Below are positions 1 through 5,270 of a DNA stretch of 9,005 nt, one piece after another (the stretch's first letter is position 1; every line of letters begins with the position of its first letter). The DNA is taken from NCBI GenBank assembly GCA_025464545.1, contig JAODMA010000155.1, positions 1 through 9,005 of the forward strand. Reading direction: 5' to 3'. Origin of the DNA: Arthrobacter sp. Lineage in GTDB: Bacteria; Actinomycetota; Actinomycetes; Actinomycetales; Micrococcaceae. Made by a program: the position numbers and the translations under genes. The notes beneath the pieces are model-generated. The model was not told the DNA's origin, made no database searches, and was given only the letters and a program-made list of their open reading frames with translations.

Positions 1-1
1 G

Positions 2-634
2 AAGTACCCGCGGATCGACGTCCTGGCGAACAACGCCGGCGGGATCATGGGTCCGCGGCAGCTGACCGTGGATGGGCACGAGAAGACCTTCCAGGTCAAC
101 CACCTGGCGCCGTTCCTGCTCACCACCGAGCTGATGGACGTGCTCACCACCAGCAACGCCACCGTCATCAACACCGCCAGCGCGGCCAACGGCTTCGGCA
201 AGCTGGACCTCGACGACCTCGACTCCGCGCGGAAGTATTCCACCAACCGCGCGTACGGCACCGGCAAGCTCGCGAACATCCTCTTCACCACCGAGCTGAA
301 CACCCGCTACGGCGTCGAGGGAATCACCACTGCGGCCTTCCACCCCGGCGTGGTGGCCACCAACTTCGCGGCGGATTCGACCAGCCCGATGCGGCACGCG
401 TACAAGACCTTCCTCAACCGCTTCCTGCTGAGCCCGGAGCAGGGCGCGGACACGCTGGTGTGGCTCGCGACCGCTACGCCGGGGTACGACTGGGTCGCCG
501 GCGCGTACTACGCCAAGCGTGCCCTGGCGAAGGCCAACAAGCAGGCTTACGACGCAAAGCTGGCCCGGGAACTGTGGGACCGTAGCGAGGCCATGGTGGC
601 TCAGGATCTCGACAAGCTCGACTCCCCGGCGTAA
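2..634 (+). CDS. Short-chain dehydrogenase/reductase (SDR) family oxidoreductase, 5' end outside window
   Basis: The frame is open from the window edge and ends with TAA at 632-634; the Met at position 47 is internal, because in-frame residues KYPRIDVLANNAGG precede it. The NNAG(G) motif of classical SDRs is there, then NHLAPFLLTTEL, a beta strand ending in a Ser-containing segment (VINTASAAN, likely the catalytic Ser), the YxxxK pair in YGTGKLANILF, and the HPGVVATNF segment after the active site. These define an NAD(P)-dependent Rossmann-fold oxidoreductase. The YGxxKLANILFTTEL wording is typical of the retinol dehydrogenase/WW-oxidoreductase-like SDR branch, but the substrate cannot be read from sequence. 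The N-terminal TGxxxGIG cofactor loop lies upstream of the window. The protein is presumably cytosolic. Its downstream neighbour is unrelated, so no operon is implied. Confidence 0.93.
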   Translation, partial: KYPRIDVLANNAGGIMGPRQLTVDGHEKTFQVNHLAPFLLTTELMDVLTTSNATVINTASAANGFGKLDLDDLDSARKYSTNRAYGTGKLANILFTTELNTRYGVEGITTAAFHPGVVATNFAADSTSPMRHAYKTFLNRFLLSPEQGADTLVWLATATPGYDWVAGAYYAKRALAKANKQAYDAKLARELWDRSEAMVAQDLDKLDSPA

Positions 635-666
635 TTTCTGGCGGCAGAACTGGAATAGGCTGGCGC

Positions 667-672
667 TACGAT
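667..672 (+). promoter_or_regulatory. Possible -10 hexamer for the Excalibur gene
   Basis: TACGAT matches the TAtaaT-like -10 of actinobacterial housekeeping promoters in its key T-A...T positions. A transcript from here would start near 679-680 and carry the 687-705 hairpin. No convincing -35 is visible at 16-18 bases upstream (GCAGAA region), so this is a weak call. Confidence 0.25.
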
Positions 673-686
673 AGCATTCGCTTAGT

Positions 687-705
687 CAGCGCGACAATCG
701 CGCTG
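687..705 (+). promoter_or_regulatory. Perfect 8-bp dyad/hairpin upstream of the Excalibur gene
   Basis: CAGCGCGA and TCGCGCTG are exact reverse complements separated by CAA, giving an 8-bp, mostly G/C stem with a 3-base loop. It lies 52 bases after the SDR stop and 28 bases before the Excalibur ATG. It has no T-run on the plus-strand side (GTCCT follows), so it is not a classical terminator. If the TACGAT at 667-672 is the -10 hexamer, the dyad falls in the 5' untranslated region of the Excalibur mRNA. Otherwise it may be an operator, or a U-less terminator for the SDR gene. The structure is seen; its role is inferred. Confidence 0.5.
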
Positions 706-733
706 GTCCTAACATGGGGGAATTAGTATCTAT

Positions 734-1033
734 ATGCGCGCAAAGAATGTTCTTCTTGCATCTCTGGCCACCGCCGCCTTGCTTTTGACCGCTTCTGCCG
801 TGCCTGCAAATGCCGCGTCGCCGAAGTCATACAAGAATTGCACGGAACTCAATAAGGTCTATCCGCACGGAGTGGGCAAAAGCGGCGCACGGGATAAGAC
901 ATCCGGAAAGCCCGTTACAAACTTCCGGGTAAACAGCACCGTGTACAGCTACAACGACGGCGGCGTTAAGCGTCACACCGGGGAGTACGACCTGGACCGC
1001 GACAACGACGGAATCGCCTGCGAAAAGCGCTGA
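734..1033 (+). CDS. Secreted small protein with C-terminal Excalibur calcium-binding domain
   Basis: This 99-residue protein starts with a Sec signal peptide: MRAK, a hydrophobic core at about residues 6-22, and an AxA-type cleavage site after PANA (residue 27). The mature part, about 72 residues, is a single Excalibur domain: YKNCTELN at residues 33-40 with Cys36, a GVG/KPVTNF middle, and the terminal acidic loop Asp86-x-Asp88-x-Asp90-x-Asp92-Gly93 followed by IACE with Cys96. The Excalibur family is known for an EF-hand-like calcium loop and two conserved cysteines, so Ca2+ binding and a Cys36-Cys96 disulfide outside the cell are expected. Its exact role is unknown; such proteins are often linked to the actinobacterial envelope. 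A GGGGG tract 13 bases before the ATG is the only Shine-Dalgarno candidate and is rather far. The first third uses more A/T-ending codons than its neighbours. It ends 3 bases from the convergent stop of the GGDEF/EAL gene. Confidence 0.9.
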   Translation: MRAKNVLLASLATAALLLTASAVPANAASPKSYKNCTELNKVYPHGVGKSGARDKTSGKPVTNFRVNSTVYSYNDGGVKRHTGEYDLDRDNDGIACEKR

Positions 1034-1042
1034 TCCTCAGCG
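1022..1042 (-). terminator. Possible minus-strand terminator overlapping both convergent stop codons
   Basis: CGCTGA (1028-1033), TCC, and TCAGCG (1037-1042) form a perfect 6-bp inverted repeat with a 3-base loop, centred on the gap between the two genes and containing both stop codons. Read on the minus strand the stem is followed by CTTTTC, a short T-run, so it could act as a modest intrinsic terminator for the 601-aa gene. On the plus strand no T-run follows. The stem is short, so confidence is limited. Confidence 0.35.
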
Positions 1043-2842
1043 GGCGGCGTCAACCTTGTCGATGGCCGTGAGCGCGCTTTCCATGGTCCCGGCGAGGTCG
1101 CTGGCCGGGGCGGGCTTGGCGAACAGGTAGCCCTGCAGGGAGTCGCAGCCCCGGTCCGTCAGGTATTTGGCCTGCGCGGGGGTCTCTATGCCCTCGGCCG
1201 TGACGCTCAGGCCCAGGGCGTGCGCGGCGGTGACCATGGTGTTGAAGAACGGCAGCTGTTCCTGGCCGGTCCTGATCATCGCCACAAAGGATCGGTCGAT
1301 CTTGACCATGTCCAGCGGCAGCTCCTTGAGCCGGCCCAGTGAGGCGTAGCCGGTGCCGAAGTCGTCCATCGCAATCCGGACGCCGGCCTCGCGCAACTGG
1401 CGGAGCTGCCGCAGCACGTCCGAGTTGGCGTCGAAGAAGGCACTTTCGGTCAGCTCCAGCGTGAGCTGGCGCGCATCGACGCCGGTGGAAGCCACAATGC
1501 CGAGCACATCCCTGGCGAAATCGCGGTTCTGGAACTGCAGGCCCGAGACGTTCACGGCGACGCTGTAGGCCGCGTCCCCGGCCAGCCAGGGTCGGATCTC
1601 GGCGCAGGCACGGCGCAGGACCTCGTCGCCGATTTCGCGGATCAGCCCGCTCTGTTCCGCCACTGGCAGGAACTGGTTGGGCGGAATGACCTTCCCGTGC
1701 CGTTCCCAGCGCGCGAACGCCTCGAACTGCACCACCGCGCCAAGCCCGGGGGACACCACGGGCTGGTAGTGGACTGAGATCTGGCCCAGCTCCACCGCCC
1801 GCCGGAGTCCGGTTTCGCCGTCGGCCCGGTGCGCCGCCGCGTTCAGCATCCCAGGGCGGAACCGCAGCCAGTTGTGCTGGCCGCCGGCCTTCGCCGCCGT
1901 CAGGGCGGCGTCGGCCTGCCGTAGCAGCTCAGCGCCGTCCACGGTCTGCGGCGACCTGGAGGCCAGGCCCATGCTCACGCCCGGCCGGACCAAGGACCCG
2001 GCAGCGCGCATCGGCTCGAGCAGCGACTCCGCGATCCGCCGCGCCACGGCGTCCGCGTCGAGGCATTCGGTCAGCAGCACCACGAACTCGTCACCGCCGA
2101 GCCGGGCCACGGTGTCGTGCGGCCGGACGCAGTTACGCAGCCGGCTGGCGACCTCCACCAGCAGCTCGTCGGCCGACGATCGGCCCAGCATGTCGTTCAG
2201 GCTCTTGAGGTCATCCACGTTCAGCAGCAGCACATCCACCGGGTCCGGGCGGCGCAGCGCGGCGGCGAGGCGCTCGTTGAACAGGGTCCCGTTGGGCAGC
2301 GCGGTCAGCTGGTCCCGCAGCAGCCCGGCACGCAGCTCGTCATCGGGGTCGGCAAAGGCCGCGGGAGCCGCCGGGGCGGCACTTGACGCGGCAGGAGTAC
2401 GACGGCGGTGCGTTGCGGCGTCCGCCGCAGCGCCGGCGGAGCTCTGGGGCTGACCGGAGGACGAAGCCTGCCGGTGCTCCGTGCCGCGGACCGAGAGCGC
2501 GACCGTCCGCCCGGCTTGCGGAGCGGCGCCGGCGCCGTCGGGGAGCACCGAGCAGGTAATTTCGACCGGGACTTCGGTACCGTCGGCGCGGCGGCCGGAG
2601 CCGGCGAAGGGCTGGCGGGAGCGGGCTGTGGCGGCGCCCAGGCCGGCGAGCACGCCGTGGAAGTCTTCGCGCGAGGCCTCGGCCAGCAGCAGGCTGGAAT
2701 CGGCGCCCAGCAGCTGTGTGCGGGAGTAGCCGAAGAGTTCCTCTGCAGCCGCATTCAGGAAGGAAATGGATCCGTCCGGAGCGAGCAGCAGCAGCGCATC
2801 CGGGCTGTATTCCAGCAGTATTTGTGCGAATCCGGATTCCAA
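1037..2842 (-). CDS. PAS-GGDEF-EAL cyclic-di-GMP protein (paralogue C) with altered GGDEF and EAL residues
   Basis: This is a 601-aa soluble protein with no membrane segment or signal peptide. An N-terminal PAS domain spans about residues 5-118 (SPDALLLLAPDGSISFLN...). A Ser/Ala/Pro-rich linker of about 50 residues follows, then GGDEF (about 170-330) and EAL (about 345-590). The GGDEF signature is intact at 249-253 and preceded by the RxxD inhibition site RPHD (240-243). However, the first Asp of the usual LDLDDFK strand is Asn208 (LNVDDLK), GHxxGD reads GRSSAD, and DxLTGLxNR reads DQLTALPNG. Diguanylate cyclase activity is therefore doubtful. The EAL motif reads EAF (Glu374-Ala-Phe376), but the other phosphodiesterase residues are present: NVS, ELTE, DDFGTGYASL, KID, AEGIET and QGYLF. 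I infer mainly phosphodiesterase or c-di-GMP/GTP-responsive regulatory function. The start is TTG (an in-frame TAA lies ten codons upstream), with GGGGGCAGG 8 bases before it. It is the last and shortest of three tandem paralogues and lacks the second PAS. Confidence 0.93.
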   Translation of the reverse strand: MESGFAQILLEYSPDALLLLAPDGSISFLNAAAEELFGYSRTQLLGADSSLLLAEASREDFHGVLAGLGAATARSRQPFAGSGRRADGTEVPVEITCSVLPDGAGAAPQAGRTVALSVRGTEHRQASSSGQPQSSAGAAADAATHRRRTPAASSAAPAAPAAFADPDDELRAGLLRDQLTALPNGTLFNERLAAALRRPDPVDVLLLNVDDLKSLNDMLGRSSADELLVEVASRLRNCVRPHDTVARLGGDEFVVLLTECLDADAVARRIAESLLEPMRAAGSLVRPGVSMGLASRSPQTVDGAELLRQADAALTAAKAGGQHNWLRFRPGMLNAAAHRADGETGLRRAVELGQISVHYQPVVSPGLGAVVQFEAFARWERHGKVIPPNQFLPVAEQSGLIREIGDEVLRRACAEIRPWLAGDAAYSVAVNVSGLQFQNRDFARDVLGIVASTGVDARQLTLELTESAFFDANSDVLRQLRQLREAGVRIAMDDFGTGYASLGRLKELPLDMVKIDRSFVAMIRTGQEQLPFFNTMVTAAHALGLSVTAEGIETPAQAKYLTDRGCDSLQGYLFAKPAPASDLAGTMESALTAIDKVDAAR

Positions 2843-2908
2843 GATGTTTGCCTGCCCCCAAGCGTCAGATTACGAGTTGCAGGCACCAGATGAAGGACAC
2901 CGTGGGCT

Positions 2909-2940
2909 GCGCTTCCAGCATCATACGCTTCCAGCATCAT
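2909..2940. repeat. 16-bp tandem direct repeat upstream of paralogue C
   Basis: CGCTTCCAGCATCAT occurs at 2910-2924 and again at 2926-2940, giving two copies with a 16-base period in the intergenic region between paralogues B and C. On the minus strand each copy begins ATGATG. The duplication creates a TATGAT hexamer (2925-2920) resembling the -10 elements found before the other two paralogues. It may be a duplicated promoter element or simple slippage. Confidence 0.8.
2920..2925 (-). promoter_or_regulatory. Candidate -10 hexamer (TATGAT) for paralogue C
   Basis: TATGAT on the minus strand lies 77 bases before the TTG start and is produced by the junction of the 16-bp repeat. The same hexamer precedes paralogues A and B at a comparable distance. 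No good TTGACA-like -35 is visible 16-18 bases upstream (CACCAC/ACCACA), so an activator or a different promoter is possible. Confidence 0.3.
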
Positions 2941-2995
2941 TTGTGGTGCGGGACACCGCGGCATGCTCCGTCGCAGGTGGGAGGCGAATATGTCG

Positions 2996-5134
2996 CTACC
3001 CTTGGAGCGGGATGCCGTCCAGCGCCGCGATAGCCGCGGCCGATTTCCGCAACGCGTCCTGCCGCTCGGCTTCGGGCACGGGGCGGGAGAACAGGTAGCC
3101 CTGCAGGGCGTCGCAGCCGTGCTGCATCAAGTACCTGGCCTGGGCCGGCGTCTCGATGCCTTCGGCCGTGACCTTCAGGCCGAGGCTGCGGGCCATGTGG
3201 ATCATCGACGTCAGGATCGGGAGCTTCTCCACCCCGGTCTGCAACATGGACACAAAGGACTTGTCGATCTTGACCACGTCCACCGGCAGGTCCTGCAGCC
3301 GGCCCAGCGACGAGTACCCGGTCCCGAAGTCGTCCAGCGCCACCCGGATCCCGGCCGCGCGCAGGCTGGAGAGCTGGGAAATGACGTGGGTATCGGCGTC
3401 GAAAAACACGCTCTCCGTCACTTCCAGCACCAGCTGGTGCGGATCCACGCGGCTCCAGGCCGCAATGTCCAAGACGCGTTCGGCGAAGTCACGGTGCTGC
3501 AGCTGCACGCCGGAAACGTTGACGGCGAGGCTCCGGAAGGAATCCGCCGCCAGCCAGGGCTGCAGGTCGGAGCAGCTGCGCCGCAGCACCTCGGCGCCGA
3601 TGTCCCGGATCAGGCCGCTGCGCTCGGCGGCCTGGATGAAGTCGTCCGGGGACATCAGCCGTCCGCCCCAGTCCCAGCGGGCCAGCGCCTCGAACTGGAC
3701 GACGTCGAGCCGCTCCGCGGAAATGACGGGCTGGTAGTGCACGGTGATCTGGCCGAGCTCCACGGCGCGTCGCAGCCCGGCCGTCAGCTGGGTGCGTTCC
3801 AGCAGCGCCGCGAGCATCGCGGGCTGGAAGTGCACGTAGCAGTTTTTCCCGGCCTCCTTGGCTGCGTACATCGCCAGGTCCGCCTGCCGGAGCAGCTCCG
3901 AGGACGACATCAACCCGTCGTTCCGCGACGCCACGCCCAGGCTCAGGCCCGGCCGGATCAGCGTTCCCTCGATCGAGACCGGCGCGTTCAGTGCGCTCAC
4001 CACCCGCTGCGCGACGGCGTCGGAGTCCCGGCAGCCGACCAGCAGGACCACAAACTCGTCGCCGCCGAGCCGAGCGACGGTGCCATGCGGGCCTACACAG
4101 CTTTGCAGCCGCCGGGCGATCTCCACCAGCATCTCGTCGCCGGCGTGGTGGCCGAGCACGTCATTGATTTCCTTGAAGTCGTCCAGGTCCAGCAGCAGCA
4201 CATGCACGGGCTCTGGCGTGAGCAGCGCGGCCGCGGTCCGTTCGTTGAACAGGATCCGGTTGGCAAGGCCGGTCAGCGGATCCTGGAAGGCGAGCTCTTT
4301 GAGCTTGTCCGCCTGCTCGGCGAGTTCTTCCATGGCGTGGCGGGCCTGGTCCTGGGCGCGCTGCCGGGAGGTGATATCCCGGAAGTTCCAGATCCGGCCG
4401 ATGATGGTGTCTGCGACCCTCTGCGGGCGCGAGTACAGCTCCACCGTGCGGCCGTCGTTGAATTCCAGCACGTCATGGCTCTGCAGCGACCGGTCGGCGT
4501 ACAGCGCGGTGACCTTGTCCAGGAAGTGCTGGGGGTGGACCAGCTGCCCGGCGATGAACGTGATCAGGGCCATCGGGTCCTCGGCCGCCACCAGCTCCGC
4601 CGGCATGCCCCACATCTTCAGGTACTGGTCGTTGATTCCGGTGATCTGCCCTTCGCAGGAGACCACCACGATCCCGTCGGCGGTGGTCTCCAGTGTGGCG
4701 TCCAGGAGCGAAACGGCCAGGCGCCGGCCGGAGTCGGCGTCGTTCCGGTGGCTCGCGTCCCGGACGGCGACCGCCATGGCCGCGCCGGCGTCAAACGTCA
4801 CCAGCGAGCAGGTGATCTCCAAAGCGATTTCGGTGCCGTCCAAACGGCGGCCTGCCGCGGAGAAGGGTCGCTTTGCGGCCTGGCCGCCGCGGCCCAAACG
4901 GCTGAAGATGCGCAGGAAGCCGCCGCGTTCGTCTTCCGAGAGCAGGATGCTGTGCTGGACGCCCAGCAGTTGCTCGCGGGGGTAGCCGAAGAGTTTCTCC
5001 GCGGCGGCGTTGACGTACGCGATAGTGCCGTCTGCGGTGAGCAGCAAGAAGGCATCTGGGCCCTGCTCCAGCAAGGTCTCTTCCAACCCAGTTCCCGCGG
5101 CGATTCCGGTCCCCATAGCGACGGTTGTTTCCAC
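2996..5134 (-). CDS. PAS-PAS-GGDEF-EAL cyclic-di-GMP synthase/phosphodiesterase (paralogue B), RxxD site lost
   Basis: This is a 712-aa soluble protein. PAS1 spans about residues 18-130 (PDAFLLLTADGTIAYVN...) and PAS2 about 145-265 (TADGIVVVSCEGQITGIN... to GRIWNFRDIT). A short charged signalling helix (about 265-284, EELAEQADKLKELAF) leads into GGDEF, which begins at DPLTGLANR (285). The cyclase core is complete: LDLDDFK with Asp316, NDVLGHHAGD, and GGDEF at 357-361. The allosteric inhibition site RxxD is replaced by GPHG at 348-351, so c-di-GMP feedback through that site is not expected. The EAL domain (about 465-700) has EAL at 482-484 plus NVS, EVTE, DDFGTGYSSL, KID, AEGIET and QGYLF, all expected for an active phosphodiesterase. 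The start is GTG at 5134, with only a weak GGGA upstream; an in-frame ATG at residue 7 is an alternative. It probably has its own promoter. Confidence 0.94.
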   Translation of the reverse strand: METTVAMGTGIAAGTGLEETLLEQGPDAFLLLTADGTIAYVNAAAEKLFGYPREQLLGVQHSILLSEDERGGFLRIFSRLGRGGQAAKRPFSAAGRRLDGTEIALEITCSLVTFDAGAAMAVAVRDASHRNDADSGRRLAVSLLDATLETTADGIVVVSCEGQITGINDQYLKMWGMPAELVAAEDPMALITFIAGQLVHPQHFLDKVTALYADRSLQSHDVLEFNDGRTVELYSRPQRVADTIIGRIWNFRDITSRQRAQDQARHAMEELAEQADKLKELAFQDPLTGLANRILFNERTAAALLTPEPVHVLLLDLDDFKEINDVLGHHAGDEMLVEIARRLQSCVGPHGTVARLGGDEFVVLLVGCRDSDAVAQRVVSALNAPVSIEGTLIRPGLSLGVASRNDGLMSSSELLRQADLAMYAAKEAGKNCYVHFQPAMLAALLERTQLTAGLRRAVELGQITVHYQPVISAERLDVVQFEALARWDWGGRLMSPDDFIQAAERSGLIRDIGAEVLRRSCSDLQPWLAADSFRSLAVNVSGVQLQHRDFAERVLDIAAWSRVDPHQLVLEVTESVFFDADTHVISQLSSLRAAGIRVALDDFGTGYSSLGRLQDLPVDVVKIDKSFVSMLQTGVEKLPILTSMIHMARSLGLKVTAEGIETPAQARYLMQHGCDALQGYLFSRPVPEAERQDALRKSAAAIAALDGIPLQG

Positions 5135-5183
5135 TCAGGTAGTTGGATCCCAGCGGCGATACCGCGGGCACTGCGTACCACTG

Positions 5184-5211
5184 ATCATAGGGTTCCCCAG
5201 CCCTGTGTCCA
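5184..5211 (-). promoter_or_regulatory. Sigma-70-type promoter of paralogue B
   Basis: On the minus strand TGGACA (5211-5206) and TATGAT (5189-5184) are separated by 16 bases, close to the TTGACA/TATAAT housekeeping consensus. Transcription would start near 5177, leaving a leader of about 43 bases before the GTG at 5134. The stretch CCCTATGAT (5192-5184) is identical to the one before paralogue A, which supports it as conserved promoter sequence. Confidence 0.55.
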
Positions 5212-5238
5212 GCACCTGTGGTCCGGCTTTTTCGCGGC

Positions 5239-5256
5239 GCCGGGACAGATCCCGGC
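5239..5256 (-). terminator. Possible U-less hairpin terminator after paralogue A
   Basis: GCCGGGA (5239-5245) and TCCCGGC (5250-5256) form a perfect 7-bp G/C-rich stem with a 4-base loop, 14 bases beyond the TAA of paralogue A. On the minus strand no T-run follows (the sequence goes on GCGCCGCGAAAAAG), so it would be a hairpin-only terminator of the kind often proposed in actinobacteria. Its position between A and the promoter of B fits separate transcription units. Confidence 0.4.
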
Positions 5257-5270
5257 CGGAGCGGGGCGGG

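Noticed and set aside
47..634. Met at position 47 as the true start of the SDR gene
   Set aside because: The frame continues to the window edge and the residues before it (KYPRIDVLANNAGG) are a conserved SDR segment, so the gene is cut by the window.
2865..2924. A 19-codon frame before paralogue C starting in the 16-bp repeat (ATG at 2924)
   Set aside because: It ends 22 bases before the TTG with no overlap, has only a repeat-derived GGAAG as ribosome site, and its start falls in the candidate -10.
2941..2995. A terminator between paralogues B and C
   Set aside because: Only a 4-bp GGTG/CACC pairing and isolated 6-base palindromes were found, with no T-run.
5135..5188. A 17-codon upstream frame (ATG at 5188, TGA at 5135) ending directly before the GTG of paralogue B, resembling the leader before A
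   Set aside because: Its ATG lies inside the TATGAT -10 of a good promoter (TGGACA, 16-base spacer), so it would not be transcribed from that promoter. Its Shine-Dalgarno is also weak.
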